A stretch of DNA of 19,423 nucleotides from positions 1 through 19,423 of the forward strand of contig DTYK01000097.1 of the NCBI GenBank assembly GCA_012961925.1, in the 5' to 3' direction. Below the pieces are notes generated by a model. That model saw only the letters and a program-made list of their open reading frames with translations, did no database searches and had not been told where the DNA came from. Shown here in pieces: positions 7,513 to 16,324 of the stretch. A program made the translations under genes and the position numbers. Numbering within the stretch: position 1 is the first letter of the stretch; each line of letters begins with the position of its first letter. This stretch comes from Candidatus Latescibacterota bacterium. GTDB lineage: Bacteria; Latescibacterota; MVCY01; DTYK01.

Positions 7513-7902
7513 TCACCCTCGTTGATCCGCTTCGTCAGCGGTCGGAACCTGAAACCCTATCATCCCTCTCTTGGCCAGGGTTTTCAGAAACTGGAGAAGG
7601 GCGACCTCTGCCTCCTTGTATTCCAGCCTGTTTTCTTCCGAAAGGGTCTCGATCATCCCCTCTACTGTGGACTGGCCGTCGCACATTTTCCAGACCCTGG
7701 CGCCGATCGGGTCAAGCTCCACTATCTTTTCTTCCGGGATACGGAAAATCTTTGAGAGGAGCACCGCACCCTTCGAGCTCCTCCTCTTAAAGATAACAAA
7801 CACCCTTTCACCTCTTTCTTTCCAGGCCAAAAAGCGATTTCTCACCGGTCTGGACGATAACATCTGCTCTCGTGAGATCTTTTTAGCCCTTTTTCTTAAC
7901 AT
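7513..7902 (-). CDS. PqqD-like (RRE-type) protein
   Basis: The 129-residue protein has a basic N-terminus and then a PqqD-type winged-helix domain at about 15-118. The core signature is VELDPIGARVWKMCDGQ (61-77), followed by STVEGMIETLSEE and a final helix FLKTLAKRGMIGF. PqqD domains (RiPP recognition elements) bind leader peptides and deliver them to radical SAM or other modifying enzymes. No such enzyme and no precursor peptide is visible in this window, so a peptide-binding or adaptor role in the adjacent ABC system is inferred only. The ATG at 7902 is preferred. A GTG at 7917 is possible, and neither has a good ribosome binding site. It lies 39 bases before the minimal permease gene. Confidence 0.8.
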   Translation of the reverse strand: MLRKRAKKISREQMLSSRPVRNRFLAWKERGERVFVIFKRRSSKGAVLLSKIFRIPEEKIVELDPIGARVWKMCDGQSTVEGMIETLSEENRLEYKEAEVALLQFLKTLAKRGMIGFQVPTADEADQRG

Positions 7903-7982
7903 CGCACTACAACCCACTCTTGCTGTCGAGCCACCTACAGAACCTTAAACACAATCCTCGCAGCAACGGGGAAAAAGACAGC

Positions 7983-8864
7983 TCAATGGCAGAGCACACC
8001 CCTGGCGACTTCTTCAATCTCGTCTTCCCTTTGGAATTTGTTTAGGATTACTAAAAGTTTGTTCGAATCCTGACAGAACCAACAATAGAGCAACGCTTTT
8101 CTCTTCCAAAATTTACGTGTTAAGAGACCCTTCCGCTCCCCTGCAACCATCAACCCTGGATGACCGTGGATCTCCCTCTCTTTAATATCACACCCGAAGT
8201 TCTTAAGTTCGCCTTTAAAGTGCCTCAAAACCCAGTCCTTGAGAGACTCCTCCCTCAAAACCGTCCGTGCCAGACTGAACTTATTAACGGTCAGTTCCTG
8301 GCCCCTCCTGCTGAAGGTGATCTTCACAGACCCTGCCAAAAGAGAATACCCTTCCATCTTGAAATCCCCGGGAATGGTCACGTCCAAGCCGAAGAGCGCC
8401 CACCTCTTCGGGCGAGAGTCGACGCTGACCCGGAAGGATGAAGCAATCTTTTTCGCTTGAGCATGGATATCTTCGTCCAGCTTACCCAATATCCGCAGGA
8501 AGATAACCCTATTAGTCTTCCCACCGGTTTGAAAACACAGGTTATAAGCTTGCAAGTCGGCTTTCCAGTGGAAGAACTCGCCGTGAAATCTCTTCCCCAA
8601 TGGATAATCGAGCCTTCTTTTTACGACTAAATCGATCCCTTTTTTCCTTGCCTGTCTCTTTATCTCATGAATATGTTTATCGATGAACAATCCTATCTTT
8701 CCCGCAGAGGTCAGTTTCCATCTCAGGTTAATCCTTTCCATTAGGGGGTCGTCTATCCTCAATGATCCCTCCCTCTCATCCCCTTCGATCCTCCCTGGCG
8801 CCCACCTCTCCGGAATCATGAAGGTCATGCCGCACCATCCGAAGGTCTTCCAGCCCTTTTGCAC
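7983..8864 (-). CDS. Conserved hypothetical protein with an internal duplication
   Basis: I cannot assign a function. The 293-residue protein has no signal peptide or membrane segment and should be cytoplasmic. It consists of two similar halves, about 8-148 and 155-292. Each starts with a strand of the type MTFMIPERW / LDVTIPGDF, then an acidic-glycine strand (EGSLRIDD / AGSVKITF) and INLRW / LTVNKF. Later come a KKGIDLVVKRR / KNFGCDIKERE segment, a paired L-C-F stretch and a closing VIFL / LVIL strand with a helix. The pattern is reminiscent of Mog1/PsbP-like (DUF1795) alpha/beta folds, but this is only an impression. The GTG at 8864 has GAGGAGG at 7 bases, a strong start signal. It lies between the OPT-like gene and the PqqD-like gene. 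Confidence 0.75.
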   Translation of the reverse strand: MQKGWKTFGWCGMTFMIPERWAPGRIEGDEREGSLRIDDPLMERINLRWKLTSAGKIGLFIDKHIHEIKRQARKKGIDLVVKRRLDYPLGKRFHGEFFHWKADLQAYNLCFQTGGKTNRVIFLRILGKLDEDIHAQAKKIASSFRVSVDSRPKRWALFGLDVTIPGDFKMEGYSLLAGSVKITFSRRGQELTVNKFSLARTVLREESLKDWVLRHFKGELKNFGCDIKEREIHGHPGLMVAGERKGLLTRKFWKRKALLYCWFCQDSNKLLVILNKFQREDEIEEVARGVLCH

Positions 8865-8914
8865 ACGCCGACCTCCTCAAGACAAAGATGCCGAATTCAC
8901 CGTTTGGCGTACCA

Positions 8915-10930
8915 TCAAAACACCACCTGTGAGACCGACTTTGCGATCATAACGACTGCTATTGACGACATCCCAACCAGACCCACACCACAGGCATATC
9001 CGGCCAAAAGTATTGGAGCGTAAGCTCTCCACCTCTTCTCTCCAAACCTTCTCCGGAAGTAATACCTGCCGAACAAACCCCCAATGAACATGGGGATACC
9101 AGTCCCCCCAAAGGTCGTAACTCCGCCAACAATACCATAAAAGACCAGGCTGGGGACACCAAGTAGCGACAGGACTGCAAAGAGCACTGCTCCGAACCCC
9201 GCTCCTGCAAATATATACTTGAACTTTATGGCCTCCCTTATCATACCCGTGGCCCCTTCCGTAGTGGAAGACGCCCACAGGGCCTGAAAAGTTGCATGAT
9301 AAGGCCAGACCCGATGCACGAAAGGATAGGCTGCGGAGGGTATCGGTCCTAACTTCCATATCAGTGACCAGAATATGAAACTGCATACCAGCATCAGACC
9401 TACTGTCAGCATGGTCATCTTCACATAGCTTCCGAACTTGGTCTTCGTCAGCTCCATCTGCTTAAAGGTCTCCGCAATCCCTCCATGTTGAAACATGGGG
9501 ACGGGGGCGAACCAGATGTCGGCTCCTTTGTAACCGGACAGAAAAAATAGGCCCTCTCTGACACCATATAAACCTGTACCGGCTGTGGTTCCTGTAATGC
9601 CCTGCATCCTCGCTGCAACATAGGAGGTGAATGGGGTGATAACAAATCCGAAAAAGATGGTGTACAAGACCGGGAACCCCGGGACCAACCAATGGACGAA
9701 GATAACAAAGCCCATAGTACTCGCCGCCCAGAAGAGCACAGCGAAGATGAGCCTTATGTCACCCCTGCCTTCCGGGAGTCGGGCCCGTTCGAACTTAGGG
9801 CGACCCGCTCCTCCAGCCTCCCTCCTTCGTCTGAGCACCGAGCTGATAAGGACTGTTGTCCCTATAACGAAGACAACCGCGGAAAAGCCTATGCTGGCGA
9901 AACTGAGCCAGAAATCCAGATCATTACTTATCCTCGTGGGAATGTAAGTCATCCCAGGGGACCATTTCTTAAGGATGCCCAGATGATGAAGGATGGGGTT
10001 GGCGATCAGGGTCCTTCCTACATCACCGATAACCGTACCAACAACCACCCAGAACGGTAGGACCATCCCGGTAAGGAAATTCGCCAGGTCTGTTGCCAGT
10101 ACCAGAACCCCCGCAGGAAGCACCACCTTCAGATGGATTGTGAAATCTATCCAAGGAATCGGTATGATCGTCACGGGTTCGGTCATCAATATATTTGAAA
10201 GGGTGGGCACCACAATATAGACAGTCCCGTATATGACTCCGATCATGGAGCCGATACTGAAGACCCGCCATCGCCATCCTTCCCTCTTCCCTGAGGTCTC
10301 GGCCAGGGCAGTTGCCCCACCTGCCGTCACCGGAGCCATAGGAAAGGGAAGCCTCTCAATATCGGATGTCAGCCGGAAGAGCACATATCCCATGCTGATC
10401 TGGTTGATGTAGAATAGGATCTGATAGATAACCAGGACCACTATTGGAAGGATCCACTCTCTATGCAGGAAGGACCTTGTCTCAAATACGGGAGACCCCG
10501 GCTCCGGTGTAAGCCAGCGAGGGATATATTGCCTGAGCCCAACCGCCTGTGGCGAATTAACGAAATACTGATCCCATATCTTTCCACCGAAGGGTCCTCC
10601 AAAAAGGGACGCACCAACACCAAGCCTCGTTCCGCCCACGGCTAATAACCCGGCCGCAATCCAGTAAATGATGAGGATCTCCTGCGTCCTCAACCTCACA
10701 AATGCCCGCTTGGCAACCTCGACAAATAAGATTATGGTCATCCACTGAGCGGCGCCCTGGAGGGTTTGTCCCATTATCAGGCCCAAGTAGATCGAAGCCG
10801 GCAGCATCACAAAACCAACAAACAATGCCCCCCAGAGAGTCTTGATGTTGTACCCATGCTCATAAGGTAAGCCCTCAGGTACAATTCTATATTCTTCGTC
10901 GGGCCCTTCTTTTTTCTCCTCCAATCTCAT
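8915..10930 (-). CDS. OPT-superfamily-like membrane transporter
   Basis: This is a 671-residue polytopic membrane protein with about 14 hydrophobic segments. It resembles the oligopeptide transporter (OPT) superfamily. The stretch SMGYVLFRLTSD with LPFPMAPVTAGGATALAET (194-212) corresponds to the conserved OPT LPFP region, and the C-terminus (RRRFGEKRWRAYAPILLAGYACG) is also OPT-like. OPT proteins carry peptides or metal chelates, and the substrate here is unknown. The first 30 residues are acidic and cytoplasmic. A polar cytoplasmic loop (366-390, RRRREAGGAGRPKFERARLPEGRGD) splits the protein in two halves. The ATG at 10930 directly abuts AAGGAG, so initiation at the TTG at 10924, 6 bases from AAGGAG, is quite possible. 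It begins 11 bases after the giant fusion gene. Confidence 0.85.
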   Translation of the reverse strand: MRLEEKKEGPDEEYRIVPEGLPYEHGYNIKTLWGALFVGFVMLPASIYLGLIMGQTLQGAAQWMTIILFVEVAKRAFVRLRTQEILIIYWIAAGLLAVGGTRLGVGASLFGGPFGGKIWDQYFVNSPQAVGLRQYIPRWLTPEPGSPVFETRSFLHREWILPIVVLVIYQILFYINQISMGYVLFRLTSDIERLPFPMAPVTAGGATALAETSGKREGWRWRVFSIGSMIGVIYGTVYIVVPTLSNILMTEPVTIIPIPWIDFTIHLKVVLPAGVLVLATDLANFLTGMVLPFWVVVGTVIGDVGRTLIANPILHHLGILKKWSPGMTYIPTRISNDLDFWLSFASIGFSAVVFVIGTTVLISSVLRRRREAGGAGRPKFERARLPEGRGDIRLIFAVLFWAASTMGFVIFVHWLVPGFPVLYTIFFGFVITPFTSYVAARMQGITGTTAGTGLYGVREGLFFLSGYKGADIWFAPVPMFQHGGIAETFKQMELTKTKFGSYVKMTMLTVGLMLVCSFIFWSLIWKLGPIPSAAYPFVHRVWPYHATFQALWASSTTEGATGMIREAIKFKYIFAGAGFGAVLFAVLSLLGVPSLVFYGIVGGVTTFGGTGIPMFIGGLFGRYYFRRRFGEKRWRAYAPILLAGYACGVGLVGMSSIAVVMIAKSVSQVVF

Positions 10931-10941
10931 CTCCTTCAGAA

Positions 10942-13900
10942 TTATATCTCAGACAACGACCGTGAGCTCTTGCAGAACCTCAGCACTACTCCCGTCTTGA
11001 CGGCCAACATCCTCTTTCCTTCGGCGGTGTACTCATCTTTCACAGCGGGTGGTACTGTCCTCCAGACCAGAAAGCGCTTTCTAAGGGAGTGCAGAAATCC
11101 CCTGTTGAGCCTCTTCCAGGACGCAACGTCACCCGAGACCCTGTGGATGGTGACCACGATCTTGTAAATGTTATGTTTCCCAGTAGGAATTGCATCGAAG
11201 GTTACGCTCTGGCTCACCCCAAGGTCATAAGGAGCAAGCCATGTCATCAGAGATATCCTGTACCCCGGTTTACCGTCATACTTTATGAACGAAAGTTTTA
11301 CATCCTCTGTAGCAAAATCACCAATTGAACCCTCCCCGTATGAGTCGAAGACCTTAGTCAAATAGACATACATCCCCAAAGCCTCAGCTCCCCCAACGGT
11401 GAAAGGAAAGTCAAACCTCCACTCATCTCCTTCCGGCTCTGGGAGCTGCCACTTCCTGGTCACGTCCGGCACAGCCATACTCGCTGCTTTTCGGGCCGGA
11501 TATAGCGTTGAGAGAAACACCGTCCCCATCACAACCAAAGTGGACCAGATCGCAGATAAGGAGGAGTAATTCAAGGAGATGCCACTCAGCATACCCAACG
11601 AAAGGAGCACTTTGGCAGTTATCTGTCCGATGAGATAACCCATCACGGCACCTATGGTGGCAAAGACAGAGGCCTCGGCAATGAAGAGGGCCGCTACGTG
11701 AACAGGTGCCAACCCCACTGAACTATAGATACCGATCTCTGTGTGCCTCTCATAGACCGCCCCCAACATCGTGTTGAGAACTATCAGGGCTGCTATCAGA
11801 ATGGGGATGAACAGGTTACCCAGACCTGAAAGTGAGGTCGCTCCCAGTGAGCTGTATACCTTCACTTCATCGCCTATACCCACGAACATGGTGAGGGCTA
11901 CTCTAGACATGAAATCTTCTATATCAGGTATGAAGTTCTCGATCGGCCTGCCTTGTTCGTCCCTGAAGGAGGTGATCGCAACAGATCTCAATGTTCCCCC
12001 GATATCCATCACATACTCATGCGGGAGGATCATGACATTGCTTGCCTCTAAATGGATGAAAGCTTGTATAGGGGCGGTAGCTTGGAGATTCGGGTCCTCC
12101 TGTAGTCCCCTTGCAAGTCTTGTCTGCTCCGTTACAGTATCCACCGGGGTTAGCTTTTCATCGTCCATCCCTCGGAACTGGTTGAACTTCTTCGAGTCGA
12201 TGAGCCCGATAACTTTGAATTCGGACCCAAGCATCCTGATCTTTGCACTGCCGATGTCGTCCATGGTGATCCCTACCAATCTGGCCATGTCATCTGGCAG
12301 TATACAGACCTTCCTGTCCCCTGGCTTAAACCAACGGCTATTCCCTATCAATAGCTTATCCAATCCCGTGGCCTGAGGTTCTTCAGGAGTCATTCCCAAA
12401 AGACCATTGGCATAGCTTGTCTTCCCGGTAGGTAGAACCCGAAAATTTATGTAGGCCTTCTCGCCTGTAGTCTTGGACATATACCACGAACGAGGCAGTA
12501 CTGTAGCCTTCGTTCCGAAGGCACTTTCTATATACTCCAACACCGAGTTCTGTAACCCTTTCCAATTCCTATCACGGATTAAGGCCCCCTGATAGGGTGG
12601 CTTGTTACCTCTTGGAATCTTATAGAACCTCATGGAGGTTCTGACCGAAGTGAAGGAGAGAACCGTAAAAGTCAACAGTATAAGGGTCAGCGCGGTCAAA
12701 CCCGTCCTCACAGGCCTCTTCCGGAGGTTTGACACACCCAAGGCCATAGCAGCACCTGTCGCGCTGATCCTCCCCACATCCACCTCATGTATACCTGAAG
12801 AGGTCTGCTTCATCTTCCGGACTTCCTGGTTGAATTTTGACACAACCAGTGTTAACACAACGGCGCTGAGCGCTAAGGTGACAAATGCCAGAAAGATCAC
12901 GTAGGCTGATGAGCTCAGTTTGAACGCGGGATGTACAAACTGAAGGATTATGAAGACAACCACAAATATGCCTGCAAAACCCAATATCCGTCTTATGATG
13001 TCCGTAAAGCCAAACAGCAACCGCTCGAGGAAAAATGAGAAGGGGAGAAGCAAGGCAAAATAGAAGATGATCCCCCTCACCGTATCATTTGCCGTCTGCT
13101 TCACGTCCGGATATCCTCTGGACTCCAGCCCCCACCCTTTTCTTACCGAAGCTATAAATTTATCATATTGGAGCTCTCTCAGATGCTTTCTCGCCTCCTC
13201 CAGAGCTATCTTGGCCCCGTTATGGAGTTCTTCGATTCTTTCATTCTTGACAGCATACTTCGCCAGGGTCTTCAATCTCACATCGTCCACCACCCACATA
13301 TCCTTTGCAATCTTATATGCTGGATTGAAGACCACGCCGGATGATATGTCGTAACCTCTTCCCAGTGCCTTGTTCAAAACCGAAGGGGTCACCTCTGCCT
13401 GGGTTGGTGGGCCTTCCAACAGATCCTGTGGGGCATTGGTCAGGAGGTACTTTATCCCGAAGAGACTTGTACTCATCAGGACCTTAACCCTCGAACCGGG
13501 TTTGGCGAAGACCACCGCCGCCGGGTTGACATCCCTCTCTCTCTGACTCTGCTTTGTGCCTTCGGGGAAACCCAGCGTGTACCCCCGGGATTGGGGTACG
13601 GCATCATCCGGTCCGAGAATTGTCAGGACGTCCAGTGCGGTGAGATATCTGGGATCAATTATGTCGAAGAGTGTCAATGCTTCACATTGGAACACAACTT
13701 GTATCATCTCGAGTTCCCAATAATTATTGTCCACCACCATCGGATAATCGCCTATCCAGGCCAGATCTGGTGCATAGATGATCCTCCCGTCTTCGTCCAG
13801 TTTATATGCCCGCACTTCAACAGTGCCCCTTCTCTGACGGAGGTTCTCAAAGCGAAACTCACCTCTTTCGTCTGTCTTGGTCACCTGGAGCCTCCTCACC

Positions 13901-15615
13901 CCTCCTAACCGCTTCCAGGCCGGTGCTGAACCGCTATATGTGACAAGAGCTCCCTCCACGGGACTGTTTGGCGTTAACCCCTCCTTTGGGTTATACCAAT
14001 AGATATACCCCTTCAGGTCGTGTGCCTCATCTTTCAGCTCCAGTTTCAGCTCAGGGAAGAAATCCGGGTCATCGAAGGCCTTTACTAAGACGCCCACGAT
14101 GGTCCTGATCTGTTTTGTAAGATTCTCAACATTTACATATGTGAACCTGTCCAGCGGCGTATCCACACGTTCCCTGATGTCATCCGGAGTGGCTATGGTT
14201 ATCCCGTGCTTCCCCACAAAGACCACTGCCTCGCTATCAAAGGCAAGGGGGGTTGGCATGTAATCCTTCCAGGTCCTTTTCGGGGGCACAATGGCGTTGA
14301 CAAAAGGAGTCAATCCGCTCTGATACTCCGCTGCAAAGACCTTCTCGGCGTATGATGAAAATTTCTTAGCGTATGGGGCGAAGGTGTTCTTGATGAAATC
14401 ATCGGTGACCCAGGTCGGTTGATAAAATGTCCCCAAAGCAAATGCCGCCACCTGATCATTGTGGGTGGAGAGGTCCAGGCCAATGAGAAGGTCGAAATCG
14501 ATCTTCTCCTCCTCGGGCATTCTTTGCAAGAAATAGTCGCTGGTTCGAGAATGGCGATGAAGGAAATCATTGATCCCCGTGAGGCCCTCAAAGTGGGCCG
14601 AAGTTGCTAAAAAGAGCAGGGAATATTTCGGCCTATATTCTTTCATCACCCGAGCGACCTGCAGCAGAGCAGTTATCCCCGCAGCGTTCTCGGCCCCGGG
14701 TGCCAGCCTCGGCACCACAGACATCGCATCATAATATGCCTCAATGACGATAAGCCTATCCTTCCATTTCATCGGCTCTTCGCCGCCCTTAACCGGCATA
14801 TACTCATCAAGTCCGGGAAGATAACCATAGATATTATTTGTCTCCACCTCCTCCCAGTCCATCCTCGCAGTGAGCCTGACCTTGTTCTCTCCTGACCTCG
14901 AAATCTCCAAAAGCCTCTCTGCACCTTCATAGTCAACCCAGTATCTCGGGATATCTGCCGGCACTCTCAAAAACTTGGCGGCCGCCTCTCCCTGGGTGAC
15001 GAGGCCGTTGTCAAAGAAGATTATCGCCTGAGCACCTAACATTCGAGGATTTATGTAGTTCTGTCCGCTATCAAAGTCGAGGAGAACGATGCTACCTTCG
15101 ACCTTTCGTCCGTTGAAATCCCCGAAGTCTCCTTTTTTCCCGTATATCAGGTTTCCAGTGACACCCTCTTCAGGTAAGGTGGGAGTCTTAACGTCGTTAG
15201 GCCACAGACAGTAGAGGCGTATATCTTCGCCGGTTGAAGGGACATGAAGATTCGCCCCTTTGTCTATGGGAACGGTCACCTTAAAGGTCTCTGTGGTTAT
15301 CCTTTGCAGCCCAAGCCTTTCGAACTCCTCCTTTATGTATTCGTACGCCCTTCGATTGCCTGGGTACCCTACAACCCTCGACTCCCAGGATGTAAGTCTT
15401 TCCAGGGTCTCCTTGGTATCATCCACGTTGATAAGGTCTAACGCATCACTTATTTCTCTTTCCACAGCAGGTAAGACGGTCTCAGCCTTCCCTTCGGGTA
15501 GGCTTACAAACCCGATCAGTATCTTTTTCGTAATGTCAGAGGGATCAAAGATAGTGACCGATGAGAGCATAAGGGCTGCAATTGCCAATACCACATATTT
15601 ACCAGCCTTACGCAT
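10942..15615 (-). CDS. Giant M28-like (degenerate peptidase) / FtsX permease fusion
   Basis: The protein has 1557 residues. In order: signal-anchor 7-22; M28 N-terminal region 60-115 (ESRVVGYPGNRRAYEYIKEE); PA-like insert about 150-235; M28 core 258-515; a carboxypeptidase-regulatory-like beta domain 533-625; an unassigned region 635-840 with a charged helix near 780-825; three TMs (846-868, 874-894, 902-926); FtsX TM1 968-990; a MacB-type extracytoplasmic domain to 1260; FtsX TMs 1265-1288, 1305-1333 and 1350-1372 with ERHTEIGIYSSVGL; and a C-terminal domain 1398-1520, predicted cytoplasmic. The topology is consistent: three TMs return the chain to the cytoplasm before FtsX TM1. Most M28 zinc and catalytic residues are replaced (see findings), so activity is doubtful. 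The ATG overlaps the TPR stop as ATGCGTAA, with AGGAGGAGGGG upstream. Confidence 0.88.
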   Translation of the reverse strand: MRKAGKYVVLAIAALMLSSVTIFDPSDITKKILIGFVSLPEGKAETVLPAVEREISDALDLINVDDTKETLERLTSWESRVVGYPGNRRAYEYIKEEFERLGLQRITTETFKVTVPIDKGANLHVPSTGEDIRLYCLWPNDVKTPTLPEEGVTGNLIYGKKGDFGDFNGRKVEGSIVLLDFDSGQNYINPRMLGAQAIIFFDNGLVTQGEAAAKFLRVPADIPRYWVDYEGAERLLEISRSGENKVRLTARMDWEEVETNNIYGYLPGLDEYMPVKGGEEPMKWKDRLIVIEAYYDAMSVVPRLAPGAENAAGITALLQVARVMKEYRPKYSLLFLATSAHFEGLTGINDFLHRHSRTSDYFLQRMPEEEKIDFDLLIGLDLSTHNDQVAAFALGTFYQPTWVTDDFIKNTFAPYAKKFSSYAEKVFAAEYQSGLTPFVNAIVPPKRTWKDYMPTPLAFDSEAVVFVGKHGITIATPDDIRERVDTPLDRFTYVNVENLTKQIRTIVGVLVKAFDDPDFFPELKLELKDEAHDLKGYIYWYNPKEGLTPNSPVEGALVTYSGSAPAWKRLGGVRRLQVTKTDERGEFRFENLRQRRGTVEVRAYKLDEDGRIIYAPDLAWIGDYPMVVDNNYWELEMIQVVFQCEALTLFDIIDPRYLTALDVLTILGPDDAVPQSRGYTLGFPEGTKQSQRERDVNPAAVVFAKPGSRVKVLMSTSLFGIKYLLTNAPQDLLEGPPTQAEVTPSVLNKALGRGYDISSGVVFNPAYKIAKDMWVVDDVRLKTLAKYAVKNERIEELHNGAKIALEEARKHLRELQYDKFIASVRKGWGLESRGYPDVKQTANDTVRGIIFYFALLLPFSFFLERLLFGFTDIIRRILGFAGIFVVVFIILQFVHPAFKLSSSAYVIFLAFVTLALSAVVLTLVVSKFNQEVRKMKQTSSGIHEVDVGRISATGAAMALGVSNLRKRPVRTGLTALTLILLTFTVLSFTSVRTSMRFYKIPRGNKPPYQGALIRDRNWKGLQNSVLEYIESAFGTKATVLPRSWYMSKTTGEKAYINFRVLPTGKTSYANGLLGMTPEEPQATGLDKLLIGNSRWFKPGDRKVCILPDDMARLVGITMDDIGSAKIRMLGSEFKVIGLIDSKKFNQFRGMDDEKLTPVDTVTEQTRLARGLQEDPNLQATAPIQAFIHLEASNVMILPHEYVMDIGGTLRSVAITSFRDEQGRPIENFIPDIEDFMSRVALTMFVGIGDEVKVYSSLGATSLSGLGNLFIPILIAALIVLNTMLGAVYERHTEIGIYSSVGLAPVHVAALFIAEASVFATIGAVMGYLIGQITAKVLLSLGMLSGISLNYSSLSAIWSTLVVMGTVFLSTLYPARKAASMAVPDVTRKWQLPEPEGDEWRFDFPFTVGGAEALGMYVYLTKVFDSYGEGSIGDFATEDVKLSFIKYDGKPGYRISLMTWLAPYDLGVSQSVTFDAIPTGKHNIYKIVVTIHRVSGDVASWKRLNRGFLHSLRKRFLVWRTVPPAVKDEYTAEGKRMLAVKTGVVLRFCKSSRSLSEI

Positions 15616-16318
15616 TTAACTTTCCCCTCCTCCTTAGGAACAGTACCCCGGCAGTAGCAAGTATCAATCCGGAGATGAAAATCATCATTTCTGTTGAAAA
15701 CACATTTTCTCCAGATCGTATGGGCAGGTCCTGATCCAACTCATCTTTCAGCCTGAAGAAGCGTTGCCAGGTCTTTGCTGAGGCAGCGTTATAATTTAAC
15801 TCCCTGATATAATAGTTCAGTGCCCTTTCCTTGAGACCTCTTCTTTCATAGATAAGCCCCATATGATAATTGGCTTCAGGATACCAAGCGACCATCTCCA
15901 GAACCCTTTTTAGGTATTCTAAGGCCTTCTGGTCCCGATCTTGTCTAAGGAACACCAGCGCTAAGTTATAGAGCACCTTTGGATTCTCAGGTTCGATCTC
16001 AAGGGCCCGGTTTAAAGTAGCATGGGCTTGGTGGTATCTTCCCAGCAACGAAAAGGCTATGCCTATGCGCAACAGAGTATCCACATGGTTCGGGTCGCTC
16101 TCCAGGGCTCCCTGCCAGACCGATATCGCCTCTTCATATCTGTCGGTCTCTAACAACCGATCGCCCATCTGGTCCAGCTCTTTTATGCCCCTTGCTCCGG
16201 CTTCTAACTGGAGTTGAGGAACGAACAGGAGAAAGAGGCAGGAGAATAGGAAGGGCACGAATCTCCAACCCCTTTTGATGAAGGCCTTATCGCTTCCTAT
16301 CCCCTTTTGATCGCTCAT
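15608..16318 (-). CDS. Membrane-anchored TPR-repeat protein
   Basis: The 236-residue protein has a basic N-terminus and a hydrophobic segment at 19-35 (signal peptide or anchor). About four tetratricopeptide repeats follow (roughly 45-78, 79-112, 113-146, 147-180) with the usual A/G/L/Y/A/P spacing, for example RYEEAISVWQGALESDPNH and KVLYNLALVFL. A C-terminal TM at about 209-228 ends in RRRGKLNA, positive-inside. The TPR domain is therefore predicted outside the cytoplasmic membrane, where it could scaffold the extracytoplasmic parts of the giant M28/FtsX protein. Its stop overlaps the start of that gene by 8 bases, strong evidence for coupled expression. The ATG at 16318 lies 6 bases after the preceding small gene. 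Specific binding partners cannot be read from the repeats. Confidence 0.85.
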   Translation of the reverse strand: MSDQKGIGSDKAFIKRGWRFVPFLFSCLFLLFVPQLQLEAGARGIKELDQMGDRLLETDRYEEAISVWQGALESDPNHVDTLLRIGIAFSLLGRYHQAHATLNRALEIEPENPKVLYNLALVFLRQDRDQKALEYLKRVLEMVAWYPEANYHMGLIYERRGLKERALNYYIRELNYNAASAKTWQRFFRLKDELDQDLPIRSGENVFSTEMMIFISGLILATAGVLFLRRRGKLNA

Positions 16319-16324
16319 ACTATT

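Noticed and set aside
7513..8864. RiPP biosynthesis cluster
   Set aside because: A PqqD-like protein is present, but no modifying enzyme, protease with intact catalytic residues or plausible precursor peptide is visible in the window.
8877..9386. 169-codon minus-strand frame overlapping the end of the OPT-like gene
   Set aside because: It is a shifted frame of the same DNA with no membrane protein logic. The OPT-like frame explains the sequence.
11771..12376. 201-codon plus-strand open frame opposite the giant protein gene
   Set aside because: It is antisense to the FtsX module, which shows clear conserved motifs. The product is serine/leucine-rich with no recognisable domain.
14071..14844. 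Active M28 zinc aminopeptidase
   Set aside because: Most metal-binding and catalytic residues are substituted, so I describe it as M28-like and probably inactive.
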